DNA of 60,722 bases from Byssothecium circinans. Its lineage: Eukaryota > Ascomycota > Dothideomycetes > Pleosporales > Massarinaceae. This document shows, piece after piece, positions 1-11,035 of the stretch (within the stretch, counting starts at the first letter, position 1; every line of letters begins with the position of its first letter). Both the position numbers and the translations under genes were made by a program. The stretch is from assembly GCA_010015675.1 (NCBI GenBank), contig ML977005.1, positions 457,954 through 518,675 of the forward strand, given 5' to 3'. Below the pieces are notes generated by a model. The model did no database searches. It saw only the letters and a program-made list of their open reading frames with translations, and was not told the DNA's origin.

Positions 1-16
1 TCTTAGCTTAATATTG

Positions 17-134
17 TTTCTTTATTTAATAAAGAAAACTAGTTTCTTTATTTAATAAAGAACTAATAACGCCACAATATTGGCTAGACCTTTGGATCAG
101 TCGATTGATCGATTGCTTAATCAATCGATCAATC
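17..134. repeat. Palindromic repeats near the left edge
   Basis: Two direct copies (17-37 and 43-62, period 26) of an A/T palindrome with core ttctttatttaataaagaa are followed at 103-134 by a perfect 13-bp inverted repeat, gattgatcgattg and its complement, around a 6-base loop. They lie just upstream of the recognisable Fot transposase homology. They may belong to that element or to its target; no gene is seen in this stretch. Confidence 0.6.
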
Positions 135-269
135 TAGGATGGTTCCATCCAATCTATAGTCAACTGCCTAGGTGATAGTAGTCTAGGATAGCCTAGATTA
201 CTAACTTATAGTATTTAACTACTAGGTAATAAGGAGTATATATAGAAATAAGAGCAGATTAATATAAGT

Positions 270-1640
270 ATTAAATATACTCTTATATTCTAACAATAAG
301 AAGGGCTTCCTAATTGGCGTACTGTCAAAGATGAAGCGAATCTTCTCTTGATGGAGGTATGAGGAGGGAGGAGTCAAGTAGGCTGTATAGGACGGTAATC
401 GCGAGTGGATTATAATGATTACCTATATATGCGCTGACGGATCATCACTCTCTCTAGGGCTTATCTATCAGGCGGTTTTAGGCAATATCTAAGACTCATG
501 GCTGCAGGATTTTGATCCTGTAGTATATAAGGCCTTCTTCGCCTTATCGCCTAGTAGCTAGACAAACAATCACCTTAGGCTTTAATAGTTAAAGACTATC
601 TTTGATAGAGAGACTAAAACAAAGTTACTATGATAGTAATACTAACTACTTATCCTTGACGGCCATAGCTCCTACGTAAATATAAAGTTTATTAAGTACT
701 GCGATGACAACTAGATCCTCCTAGCAGTCTATCCTCCTCATAGTACTTATACTCTGCAGCCGCTTGACGTCTGCCTGTTTAGCCCTCTCTCACGAGCGTA
801 CAGCTTAGAGATAGTACGCTTTATGGAAGAATTACAAGCCTTCTCTACTATAACTAAGAGGGACTTCTTTCACATATTCTAGGCTGCGTAGGAGAAGGCT
901 TTTACGACTAAAAATATCCTTTCAGGCTTTGAAGCCTGCGGTCTCTACCCTTTTAACTCTAAGGTTATCCTGAGCTAATTTAGTGATCCTAAGGCAGAGC
1001 GACCTTCCTCCAGCGAGAGCTCGAGGTCAGTTATTACAGCTAAGGATTGGAGAAAGATCGCTAAGCTTCTAAGGGTAGTTGTTAACAACGTTTATAACTC
1101 TAAGGCCTAGTAGCTCTTACAGATGATTCACTCGCTATCAACTTAGAATATACTCTTGAAACACGAGAATGAAGGCCTCAAACGAGCGCTAGTGAATGAA
1201 AAGAAGCGCTAGTAGAGAGGTAAGGCTCTCCAGCTTAATCAGCCTCCTAATCAGGATGGTGGAGCTATCTTCTAGAGCCTAAACAAGGTGCAGTAAGCTC
1301 ACGATCATGAAGCATAGAAAGAAGTAGAAGTAGAAAGAGAGAGACTTCAAAAAGAAGAGGATATAAGGCGCAAGGCTGAGGAGAAAGCAGAGAAGCAGCG
1401 GGTATTAGAGGAGCGACGTCATCTAAGGGCTACTTAAAAGGAGATGCGACTCTAGGAGGAGGTACGGAAAAAGCAGGAAATAGAGGACAACAGGCACGCC
1501 TAGGAAGTAGCTGCGCAACTTAAAAAGGACATCTAACTTACTAAACAAGCTTAAAAAAGGAGGGTTTAATAATCTACTATCCCTCAGGAGGTTAGTAGTA
1601 GCGAGCAATCTATTCTTAAGGTTAATTAAGCTCCCCTAGC
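270..1640 (+). pseudogene. Fot-like transposase (DDE_1), RIP-inactivated
   Basis: Reading through stop codons gives the DDE_1 endonuclease core: KKGFLIGVLSKMKR near 300, GNREWI and ICADGSSLSLGLIYQ near 395-470, the second-acid motif LILDGHSSYVN near 650, then YPPHSTYTLQPLDVCLF near 730-785. A charged, coiled-coil-like C-terminus follows (about 1140-1600). The product would be a cut-and-paste transposase. The first catalytic motif, NMDEKG in the related copy at 48 kb, reads NNKKG here, so the first aspartate is lost by a G-to-A change. Dozens of in-frame TAG/TAA codons confirm it is dead. Family assignment is firm; the exact ends are not. Confidence 0.8.
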
Positions 1641-1806
1641 GATAAATCACTAGGGGCAGTAGATTAACCTCCCTTTAAGGTATCGCGACTAGATAGCAGT
1701 ATAGAAATATTCTCTATACTTGATTACCTATTACTCTATAAAATCTCGCGATATTATAATTTACATTAAGCTGTACAGCGTCAAATGTATTTATTAATTC
1801 TTAGCG

Positions 1807-1846
1807 AAAATCATGCGTTAGGTGAGCCCGTGCGCCAGCTAACTAA
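1807..1846. repeat. Right terminal inverted repeat of the left Fot-like element
   Basis: About 38 bases here line up with the right terminus (48631-48668) of the second Fot-like element, with shared blocks aaaa, ggtgag and cgtgcg. Differences are mostly C/T and G/A. Confidence 0.6.
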
Positions 1847-1849
1847 ACA

Positions 1850-1915
1850 TGGTATTCCTTAGCGCCCTTAGTAATTTTTTTTCCTCACTAAAATCGCTAG
1901 CGAGAGCGAAATTGC
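1850..1915. repeat. Left terminal inverted repeat of the Tc1-like element
   Basis: Matches the reverse complement of about 5229-5292 over roughly 62 bases; most differences are transitions of the RIP type (c/t, g/a). Confidence 0.85.
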
Positions 1916-2199
1916 CATAAGATCCTATAATAACAACCTAACTACCTTGTATAATCATCAGAAAACTTGAAGCTTTTCAAACATATAGGGATAAAGCTTA
2001 TTATCAATTTTTTAGAGTAGCAACCGCCCATTTAAGCTATAGGGACCTTAAAAAAGCGCAAGTCACCTCTAGGACGTGAGAACGCGTTAGAGAAGCCTCC
2101 AGCCCACTCTACGTGGGCCAAAATAATGGGCCAGCCTCCGTATACTAATGAAGTTATTAGTGGAGATGCTAAGAGGAAGGCAGCTACGCGTAAGTTAGT

Positions 2200-3830
2200 A
2201 AGATAGTAGGACATAGAGGAAGCTTACCTAGTGCTAGCTACGCTAGCTAAAAGCAAGTTAACCTTAAAGAAGGTAGCTAGGCTAGCTAAAAAGTTAACTC
2301 TAGCAGTCCTAGCTGCTATGCGGTCATCTCTACTAGTATTAAACCCACGCCGCCTTACCACGCTAAGTGACACTTTCTCTAACTTGCTTAGGCTACCTGC
2401 CTCCTCTCTAGCCCCTAGGGCAATTCTGTATGACATCTTTATATAATTCTTAATCTGGGTGAACGGTGATAAGACGGATAGCTAGCCGCTAAGAGAGGCC
2501 ATCTCTTAGGCGTTTTTTAAGCTCTTAATAGTAGAGGATAAGGTCAAATCTATAATAGAGGGTAGGTTAGTTAAGGCTGAGCTTGCTAGGAGAGCTTACC
2601 ACGTCTCTGCCTAGATCCTCTAATATAGAATCAACCATCCTAAAGGTGGCGGCTAGCAAACGCTCACGCTAAAGGACTTTAGCGTTAATAAGGAAGTAAA
2701 GCTTCTCTCTAGTATAGATAACTAGGTAGAGCAGCTTAAAGGCGTGGAGAAGGTTGAAATAAGGGTAAAGGTAAAGCTTATTTATAGGGCCTTAGCAAAG
2801 GCGTTTTTACGTAATAGAGGAGTTAATAAGCCCTTATCTAACCATCCTAAGAGCCTAGCGCTTAAGGAGAAGTTGCCCCAGCGTATACAGTAGCTAGTGA
2901 ATAAGTAGAAGGCCCGCCAGCGTATCAAGGATATAACTAAGGCTAGGGTAGGCTAGAGCAATATATAGCGTATATAGGAGTGCTAGGTTCAAACCTATAA
3001 TAACTATTAGCATGTTTGCTACGTTTACTAAGCTACCTATAAGCACTTTGCTGTACAGCCAGCCAACCAGGAATCGTGGGCTTAAAAGATACTTAAAGGT
3101 ATGGCATACGTTAATCAGCCTCCTCTCAAGTTAATTCAATATTAGCAAAGTTCAACAGGCAACCAGCTCAAACAGAACCCTAACCTTGGCTGGAGAAAGA
3201 AGCGCCGTGATTCGTTATCAGGTAAAGAAGCTAAGATAAGAAGAATGTTCAAAGAGATAGAGAAACGTCGTATAAGGGAGCAGCTCATTCGTATGCAAGA
3301 GGCTGAGGATGAGAGAGCGGAGGCTCAAGAGATAAGGAAGCAGGCTTAGGAGACGTAACAACAGTTGCTACAATAACAGCAATTAGCGTATGGATTATTA
3401 GTGATGCTAGGGCCTCTAGGGATAAACATCTAGCTAATTCCTTTACCTTATACTTAACTAATTACCCCTTAGGCCTTAGTCCCCGGCATCTAGCTAACAA
3501 CTCCAATAACAAGGACTCTACCTGTCCTCACATCTAGCCTAATTGCTAGCACTGGGATAGCTAACTCTCACGCTATAGTAAAGGAGTTTTTTAAGTGGCT
3601 TATTATAGAGCAGCTAGAGGAGGATTGCGAGGACTTCGTACAAGCTTAGCAAGTAGCAATAGAGTAGAGGTGGACTATAAAGGATCTTAAAGAGATATTA
3701 GTGCCCTAGAGCGAGTTATATATAGTTGCAATAGGCTCACCTTATAGGCTTAAGGATAGGATAGTACGTCACTTTTATAAGGAGCTGCATTAGTTTAAGT
3801 AGGTACACTAATTGACTAGAGCGTGAGAGG
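2200..3830 (+). pseudogene. HTH (psq/CENP-B-like) ORF inside the Tc1-like element, decayed
   Basis: One plus-strand frame can be followed for about 540 codons through many TAG stops. Near 2550-2650 it reads KAELARRAYHVSAQILQYRI, which looks like a psq-type helix-turn-helix. Near 2780-2990 there is a CENP-B-type second HTH-like segment. At 3180-3370 it becomes basic and coiled-coil-like (KIRRMFKEIEKRRIREQ). Near the C-terminus it reads WTIKDLKEILVP. No DDE catalytic motif is seen, so this resembles a separate DNA-binding accessory protein rather than the transposase, which is encoded convergently. Domain naming is inference from residue pattern; the element-internal position is directly visible. 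Confidence 0.5.
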
Positions 3831-4012
3831 TCATTATATAAATGGCAGGGCTATTTTATAGATGTAATATAAAGCTTAGTAGAATATAGATTCCTATAGG
3901 GATTACTTTTAGGTAGCTAAAACTATCTCTATAGGAATTAGAATTTAGGATCTCTCTACTCCTTATCTATCTCTTCATCCTTATTACTCTTAATATGATC
4001 GTCCCTCCCACT

Positions 4013-5010
4013 CTAAGCTCGGAGCTCCTCCCTCACTTAATCAAGTGTATCCTGCTCAATGTAGAGGCCACTCGCGACGTAGGTAAAATGCTCCCTAGCA
4101 AACTAATCGCAGCGGCTTCGTCTAACAGCCTCTTTAAGGAAGGATCTAAAGCCCTTATGCCATTATCTCTCATATACGTAGTTCCGTTTAATCTAATACT
4201 TAAGCACTAAGAAGGTGAGCTTAATTAGGTTGTAATTAAGTGAGTATAGTAAGAGAAACTAGATAAGATAGCTAGTAGCTTTAAGGGCAGCTCTTACCGC
4301 GTCATTAGTATGGATTAAGACGTTATCTAATATAATTACTATAGGTTTATGTCCGTATGTCGCCCGTAGGCAGGGGAGAAGCTTATAGTAAATCTAATTA
4401 AGAAACTCCTTATAGTTAAAGTAGCCCTCCTTAATACCTATACATGGTAGGTAGCCGTTAACTACATACGCTAGGAGGATGGCCCACGTCTTTCTACGCC
4501 GTATATCCTAAGTATATTAACTCTTATAGCCAATGGGCCTATACGCCTTATGCCTCTAGCTAGTTTTCTTATTAAATATACTCTTATCAAGAAACACTAA
4601 ATCCTCTTAAGCAAATGACCTCATCCTATCTTAATAGCCCTCTCAGAGCTCTTCATTTCGACTGACAGAGAATGGCCGTAGGCTCCGCCGGCTCTAGTTA
4701 CGTTCATAGAGATACTAGGAAACCGTTAACTAAGTAACCTTTACGCTTCTCTCTATCCATAGCTAATATGCTATCTTATCTTGATACTTCTATCCTTCAT
4801 GGATTAGCTCCTCAAAGAGAGCTTTACTATCTTTATTACTGATTTTAGGCGGTCTCCCTAGCTTCACGCTTAGCTTAGGTGGCCAACGGACGCTACTATA
4901 ATCCTTAAGGTTTACTTCTACGTTTTAAACCGCGCCTAAGCTATAACCCTCCTAGTCAGCAATCATCTATCGCGGCCATCCTAGCAATAGAAACTAATAA
5001 ATATTAAGCC
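4013..5010 (-). pseudogene. Tc1/mariner DDE_3 transposase, RIP-inactivated
   Basis: Minus-strand reading gives a Tc1-type transposase: an N-terminal HTH segment ending in KLGRPPKISNKDSKALFEEL (about 4780-4870), then EDLVFLDKSIFNKKTS with the first catalytic D, KTWAILLAYVVNGYLPC, then VIILDNVLIHTND with the second D. Near 4180-4240 the usual SPDYNPIELTF block reads SLNYNLIKLTF, so the third acidic residue (E) has become K. The C-terminus RRSRCDQFAREHF is near 4085-4125 (Q is a stop codon in the DNA). The apparent stop is at 4013-4015. It would cut and paste the surrounding element but is dead through many stops and the lost acid. Confidence 0.8.
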
Positions 5011-5299
5011 GTACGTGATTCTCTAGCCCTTAGGTGCTTAGGGTGAGGTATAGGGTAGGGTAGGGGTGATAGGGCACCACTAAGATGCCGTAGGCGCGAT
5101 ACATAACCTTTAGGATAGCTGCTACTCTTAAAAAAGTTAGTATACGCGTATCTCTATACTAGCTAACGGCTTTAACCTACAGGGACTAATTACAAGCGAT
5201 ATTCAAGGCGTGGTAGTAGATCCTATAGGAATTTCACTCTCACTAGTAATTTTAGTAAGGGAAAAAAATTACTAAGGGCGCCAAGGAATATCACTAATT

Positions 5300-5745
5300 T
5301 TTGCATATAATAGATTCTTCTAAGCAATATCTTGGCACACTCCACAGCGCCCCAAAATGATATGCTAAATACCGTCTAGCTTGCGACATTAATCGCTGAT
5401 CTTAGAGAGAGTAATACCGCTCATGCGCTCTATCGTAACGTAATATTGACCGTGGCTATCATAGCCATACTAGAGCAGCCGTGGCACTAGGATCGTGGTG
5501 TTCTAGGAGATAAAGTTAAGAATAACGGCCTTATTATAGAGATGCTATGAGCCCTATTTCTAGCTAGTCATGCTACCTTAAATGACGTAAAGAGGCTAGC
5601 GTTTAGTAAAGCTATGCTTAGTCTCAACATAATCTTTAGACCTAATCTCTTTGATTAGGAGGAGCTAGCTATATTTGCTATTGAAGGGATCCTAACTCTA
5701 ATCTATCTTGAAATGGTGTTTAGTATAAGCGGCTGCGATAGAGAG
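5300..5745 (-). pseudogene. APH-like phosphotransferase, 5' part, truncated by a transposon
   Basis: The minus-strand translation resembles fungal aminoglycoside-phosphotransferase/choline-kinase-like proteins (APH, PF01636): KDYVETKHSFTKR, then LVPRLLQYGYDSHGQYYVT (Q is a stop codon in the DNA), then ERMSGITLSKISD, and GRCGVCQDIAQK. These cover the N-lobe only. Homology stops at about 5300, exactly where the inverted end of the Tc1-like element starts, so the catalytic C-lobe (the HGD...N and DWE motifs) is absent. I did not find the missing half on the other side of the element. Substrate is unknown; such genes in fungi are rarely true antibiotic kinases. Stops are TAG/TAA at Q codons. Confidence 0.6.
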
Positions 5746-6009
5746 ATAATAATGATTTATTACGCCTAGCTAAAAACCTAAAGGGCACTAGTACGCTAAA
5801 TTATATAATTAATTCTTAAGGAACGACATAAACTCCTATAAGCCTATACATGTAATATCTCTTTTAGTCTATATATTACTAATAGAACTCTCCTATATTA
5901 CTTGTACTTAGTTTATAGCAGGTATTCTTAAAGTCCCTTCTCTAAGTGTTTAGTGTCCTTTTATTAGTGATTAAAGCGACACCTACCTATCTTGGCACTA
6001 GCTACCGTA

Positions 6010-7190
6010 ATAAATGGAATTAGATCAAGAGCCAGACGCGCTAGGGTAAGTTAGGCTTATATGCATAGAGACTTAGAAGAAGAAGCTTAGAGTAGAGTCT
6101 ATTTAGTTACTTAATAAGTAGCGTAAACTATGTCTACATCCTCTACTAAGAGTTATGAGTTATGGTAGGGAACTCACTCCTCTTCCTCCCTAAGACCTAA
6201 AACCTTCTCCTTTAACTAAGGTAGAAAAGTCTCTAGTGTCCACACACCTAATAAGTACTAAATGACAGCTAGTAATCGATAACAGCTAGCTAGAGTTCTT
6301 GTGCAATCAATACTAATAGGAAACTTAATAATATCCACTACTATCTCTTGATTAACTACCTAGTATAGCCACTACTCATGCCTAAACATAATCAAGCCTA
6401 GTAAAGGCGTGCATACTAGCTTCTCCCTAGGCTAGAATGCAGTGACCCAGTTCTACCACGCGGCAATCTATATCCCTAGCTTGAACCTGGCGTCCTCTTC
6501 TTTAAAGAAGCCCTTCTTTATCTTGATAGATATGATAGCGGGCTTTTTGTATGCTTCGTTAAGCGTCTAGTTGATAGAGAGGAACTGCAAGGGTTTGTAG
6601 AGGAAGAGGGTGTAGATAGCGGATTCAAGAAAGGAGCCACGGGTGGGGATGAGGTTGATAGAAAAGTCGACGATCTTAGGGCTAAAGGGGTCGTCCTTAT
6701 AGAGTGGGGCGAAGTCAGGGATGGGCTTTACTAAAGTTCTAGAAATAGGTTAATCAAGCAAATATATTAGGTAAGGGAGATAGACATGTTAATAGATTTA
6801 AAGCGCGGTTTAAAGGGCCGTAGGGCGCATGACAAGATCTGGTCATGCACTTTAGTATTCTATTATGCCTTATGTAACCCGCTATCTACACATTATTAAG
6901 CCTCTGTGTGAATCTCTAGCAAAGTCCCATATTTAAGCTTAACTCCTTCGTGGTTGGCATCATGGTTAATCATGTCCTCCTAGATAAACTCGTCCCCTAG
7001 CTGTGGCGCAACAGTTGCTAGGATAGTCTTAATGTCGCGATAAATGCCGCCTAAAGCTTGCTAGTGCGGAAGCGTCTCTAGGGGCAGATGGCTGCGGTCA
7101 GAACCGTATTTAATAGGCTTATCTAGCATACCTAAATCACGTAGTGTCTTCCTTAGGCTTAGAGTCTATGTCTGCTTTAAGCTAGTCTAG
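6010..7190 (-). pseudogene. PD-(D/E)XK nuclease-like domain protein, RIP-inactivated
   Basis: Reading minus, the frame contains LDKPIKYGSDRSHLPLETLP, then QALGGIYRDIKTIL, ATVAPQLGDEF, EDMINHDANHEGVKLKYGTL, then KPIPDFAPLYKDDPFSPKIV and FSINLIPTRGSFLESAIYTL. It ends with AIISIKIKKGFFKEEDARFK followed by LGIWIAAW. This is the pattern of the fungal PD-(D/E)XK nuclease-like family (PDDEXK_12), in which a V-S-I-E-x-K strand carries the putative active site. Here the E of that strand reads K (SIKIK). Stops are RIP-type. Around 6440-6745 the sequence is visibly less decayed than its surroundings. The 5' end is unclear; homology fades before 7250. Function in these accessory regions is unknown. Confidence 0.65.
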
Positions 7191-7224
7191 GATTACTGCA
7201 CCACTACCTTAGAGGAATTAAATA

Positions 7225-10150
7225 GCGCTAACTAGAATAAGATTCAAAAATTCGCGTAGCAGCACGAGATTAAAGGCTAGAAGACTAAATCTGAGCTTGC
7301 TAACATAATGCACGCCTAGTCTCAAGGACAGCATTAAGATTATAAAATGTAGTATTTTTACATGGATGATACTGAATTATAGGCTTAATAGCGTGAGGAG
7401 TTCTAGGAGCGAGAGAACTTCTAGGATTTAGATGATAAAGTGAACCTTTACACTATATTAGTAACTACCATTAACACGGTTATTAGAGAACAAGGTATAA
7501 TCTAACTAGAAAGGGCTTATTCTAAACTTTAAACCGTCGCCGAGCCAGCCATTACTAAAGCAGCCGTTGCTAAAGCAGCCGTTACTAAACTAGCTGCCAT
7601 AGAACTAGCTATTACTAAGCTAGCTACTATTAGCACTAAGCTAGCCACTATTAGTACTAGGTTAGCTGTAATGGAGCCAGCTATTACTAATACTAAACTA
7701 GCTATCATAGAACTAGCTATTACTAAGCCAGCTACTACTAACACTAGGTTAGCTATAATAGGGCTAGCCGTCGCCAACACTAACATTAAGCTAGCCGTAA
7801 TAGAACTATCCCCTAAACCTACTGTTATAGAGACAGCCATCACCGTCACTAAACTAGCTATTAGCGTTATTAAGGTAGCTATCACTAAACCAGCGTTAGC
7901 GTTTACTAAAGCAGAGCGCTACCTACATCTGCTAGGCACTTTAGAGCTAATTAGAAGGATGTTAACCACCTTTTATATAGACGCGAAGTCTAATATATCA
8001 AATGTTTAATCGTTAGGCTTAGTATCACCCCTACACTAAGACGCGGAGACTCTAAAAGACCACCTTTACTAGATAAGCAACTAGAAGTAACGCACAGATT
8101 AACTGCAGAAATGGATACGCTATCAAATACTAATATCTCGCCTAAACTTTCTCTCACACTAGAGCCTAACATTAATCTATAAGATATTTACTAGGAGAAT
8201 ATGCGGATTCTCCATGAAGCTTTTAAGAGCGAGACAATTTATACTCTAACTAGACAGGTAGAGGGCGCAGCTTTAGTAGCTGCTTCATTCATATTAGAAT
8301 CTTCTGATACTAACTAAATACTTAGCTATGCTGCAAACCTTTCACCTCTAGGCCTAGCTAATTGTATTCGTCTCTATACAGCAGTTAGCGCCTCCTCAAG
8401 TTATCCAATTATTCTTGATGTTAAAGACATAAATGATTCCCACTATCGTAGCCGTCTCGACACAGAACCTACTGCATCGCTACTTGCGGTTAGTGCCTCT
8501 TCAAGTCATCCCATTATTCTTGATGTTGAAGACATAAATGAGCCCTCTGCGTTACCACATATAGTTAGCGCCTCTTCAAAACACCCCATCACTCTTGATA
8601 TTGAAGAGCCGGAGCCTAGTATCGTTGATGACAATAGCGGTCTTCCTATCATGATAGATGATTCCAATTATAAAATGGAGGTGGAATTGATAGTTACGGA
8701 GGGCGATTTAGACGCCAACGATAAAATAGACCTTAACGTATTCAACCAACTAAGGCCCTCCTATTCTTAAAGATTAGGTAAAGATCATCTTGTTATAGCA
8801 TAGTCAAAGACATAAGGGTTATTAGTAAGCCTATGCCGTCTACGCTAGGAAGTAGAACTTGCCCAAACGTTTTACCAAAAGTAGAGGAAGGCATCTCAAA
8901 ATATCGATAAAGGGTATCCACGCAGAGATGAAATTCGAAAACTGTGGGACTAGTAGAAAGAGAATGAAAGTGATTTTATTAGTAGTAATTTCCTAACTTT
9001 TTAAGAGAAAGCTAAGGTTCTTTGATTTTGTCGTACTTTTGCATAGTTGCGAGCAGCTATATAAAGTCTAGATTACAAGTATTTAGAAGATAGTCACTAG
9101 TAACAAAGATAGAACTAGACGAATCAATAGGAGAGTATCATTTTAAATATTAGTAGTGATCAAAACTGGCCCCCACTTTATATATAGGCATCTTATAGCT
9201 AGTTACAGCTGAGCGCTTAAAACATTCCTAATAATAGTAAGAGCCTATTTCAGCACCTAAACAACTACAGGGACACGACGTGGATTTTAAGGAGGAAATT
9301 GCGTAAATCGTCTCTATAGGAGTCTACATTCCCTATTAATCTATGGCTCCTATGCGCGTAAGCAATCTAGAATGACGAGAGTAGAGGAGGAAGTACTGTA
9401 AGGAACTATTAATACATATACGTAATATAAACTAGCTCCTATATTTATTTAAGCTAATAAGTCCTAGAAAGTAGACTTAGTATCATTGTAGAACTAGCTT
9501 AGGTTCGTCTCCTTCCTAGCCCAGACAATCCGTACGCTTGGAGATTTCTTCCTAGGAAAAAACACTTGTTCTTAAAAAACATAAGCGATTATTCTATTAG
9601 CGCATATAAGGAGCTATGCGATGGCGTTAGGAAGACTTTTAAGGCTATTCTAGCTAAATAAGGAAATTCTAACGACTACTTAGGTGTGTTTAACGGCGCC
9701 GTAGCGTTAACTGTTAGTGAAACAAAGATTAGTTTTAGTACTCTAATCAATTAGTTATAAGGAGAGAACGCCCTATTAAGTCACGTAATGGAGGAAATAA
9801 GAACACAGTTATTAGCTAAACTAGAACGCTAACGGCACGCAGAAAAGGAACTAGAGCGTCTAAAAGAAGTAAACTAGAGGCTATAAGAGGAATCTAAAGA
9901 GAATCTATCTATTGCTATGCGTTTAAAGGGAGTCTTTAATGCTTAATCCTAAGGATTAAAATCTGCTATGCAGGAGCTGCAAGCGCTACAAGAGGGGCTC
10001 TTTCTAGGGACTTAGCTTACGGAGACTCTTAATTATAGGATTATTATTAAAGCGCTATAGAGCTAGTCAATGTAGCCATGCTATCTATAGTATGATACCT
10101 CTACCATAGTTCAGCCTAATCGTGGCAGACAGTGCTTGAGTGCTTGCATA
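7225..10150 (+). pseudogene. Large unrecognised gene with peptide-repeat tract and coiled coil
   Basis: Three consecutive stretches read as decayed coding sequence on the plus strand. At 7240-8005 a frame runs through a long T/K/L/A/I repeat tract (motif ITKLA) and ends HLLGTLELIRRMLTTFYIDA. At 8110-8770 a second frame reads ENMRILHEAFKSETIYTL, PIILDVEDINEPSALPH and DIEEPEPSIVDDNSG (acidic; the phrase ASSSHPIILDVEDIN occurs about three times). At 8810-10100 it continues YPRRDEIRKLWD, SDQNWPPLYIQASYSQLQLS, FLPRKKHLFLKN and a coiled-coil-like region HAEKELERLKEV. The frame change near 8010-8090 could be an intron or an indel. I do not recognise the family; no catalytic motif stands out. Confidence 0.45.
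7530..7910. repeat. Degenerate in-frame tandem repeat (ITKLA-type)
   Basis: Short units such as actaaactagctatcat and attactaagctagctac recur with varying length. They encode an alternating T-K-L-A-I pattern on the plus strand. The stretch stays open in several frames on both strands because of its composition. Confidence 0.7.
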
Positions 10151-10446
10151 GGTGTAGTCGTAGGCGCTAGTATCTACAGCCTAATATTTTTAGTAAGTTT
10201 TCGCATATTTAACATTGCTTGCACTTTAAACTTTGCACTTAATCACGAGTAGCACGGTGAAAATTTTGCAGCGCGCTAAGAGGGGAAGCTAGTTTGCAAG
10301 TAACTTAACTTAATAAAAGCGACTTTAGATTAATGCTAAACGGTTCCCCTAACGGGTACCAAAATAGGTCCCATAGTAGTATGAAGACCTGTTGGACCTA
10401 TTTAGTTCTTACTACATAACTATTTTTAGAAAAGGTTAGTAAGTTC
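10151..10446. other. Spacer with no gene seen
   Basis: Between the unrecognised gene and the first arm of the inverted repeat. A short inverted match around 10340-10352 (cggttcccc/ggggaacc-like, and ggtacc) is the only structure noticed. Confidence 0.4.
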
Positions 10447-11035
10447 TAGTAACCTCCCCCCCTATAAGCTAAAAGACCCCCACATCCTAAAAAAAATAGA
10501 AGGGACTTCTACTTTATAATGACCCTAACCCGCCTATACGTTATCGTTCTTATTAAGAAATAAGAAGCATTATACTTAGATTACACTTTAGCTATATTAT
10601 AGGTAGCATCTAAAAATTACGTAGGGTTTATTATCTTATCGCTCTATTTATACTTAGCGTGCTTATAGTACTATAACACTGTTTCTGCTGCAACAACGCT
10701 AACCTATTATATTGCTAGCTAAAAACTAATACAATTAGTCTGCTAATGTAGACAATGCTTCCTATTCTATCTTATAGGCTGCTATAGTTATAGACGTCGC
10801 GTAAAGTGCATCTCCACTAGGGAGGTTAGTACATGCAGCACGCTAAAGCTCTAGAAGTAGGTGTTATAGTATAACTCTATCACTTCTATTATAGCCTAGC
10901 ATTAATTAGCGTGTTTTTTACGCATAGCTAAGCTTCTCGCTTGTAGTGGTCTAGCCTTTCTTAGGATGAACACTAAGGCCCTATATGTAGGAAAGAAGTA
11001 CAAGCTTGCAACGCAGTCCGCCCACCTTAGGTGAC
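10447..11035 (+). repeat. Dispersed ~0.6-kb repeat, copy 1
   Basis: This segment aligns end to end with the reverse complement of 20775-21372. Shared landmarks in order are: a C-run then gaaaagaccc-like start, aagcattatacttag, aaaa(a/c)tac(g/a)tagggttt, tatttatacttagcgtgct, gtctccactag/atctccacta, gtggtctagcctt(t/c)cttagga, and a final gcaacg. Differences are mostly C/T and G/A plus small indels. No frame is conserved between copies, so it looks non-coding; the family is unknown. Confidence 0.75.

Larger units (their letters stand above)
1..1846 (+). mobile_element. Fot/pogo-like DNA transposon, 3' part (left end outside the window)
   Basis: This is the downstream part of a Tc1/mariner-superfamily element of the Fot/pogo type. 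It carries a decayed transposase at about 270-1640. Its right end, about 1807-1846, aligns with the right terminus of the complete element at 46.6-48.7 kb; both share ggtgag and cgtgcg blocks at the same spacing. The N-terminal DNA-binding part of the transposase is mostly missing, so the left terminus should lie before base 1 or has been lost. The next element begins within a few bases of this right end. Confidence 0.75.
1850..5296. mobile_element. Tc1/mariner-type transposon with ~62-bp inverted ends and two convergent genes
   Basis: The left end (about 1850-1915) and right end (about 5229-5292) are inverted copies: tattcctt(a/g)gcgccctta, then a T tract, then c(a/t)tactaaaat and gagag(c/t)gaaatt. 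Between them lie a plus-strand DNA-binding-type ORF (2220-3830) and a minus-strand DDE_3 transposase (4013-5010), tail to tail. Both are ruined by C-to-T and G-to-A changes. The element sits directly against the right end of the Fot-like element and against a truncated APH-like gene. No clean target duplication is visible. About 3.45 kb is long for a Tc1-like element because of the second gene. Confidence 0.8.

Noticed and set aside
1423..1608. Leucine-rich minus-strand open frame
   Set aside because: Antisense to the charged C-terminal coiled coil of the left Fot-like transposase.
3995..4210. 71-codon plus-strand open frame
   Set aside because: Antisense to the C-terminus of the Tc1-like transposase.
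7529..7885. 118-codon minus-strand open frame rich in V, A, I, L
   Set aside because: It is the antisense of a plus-strand repeat tract; composition keeps several frames open.
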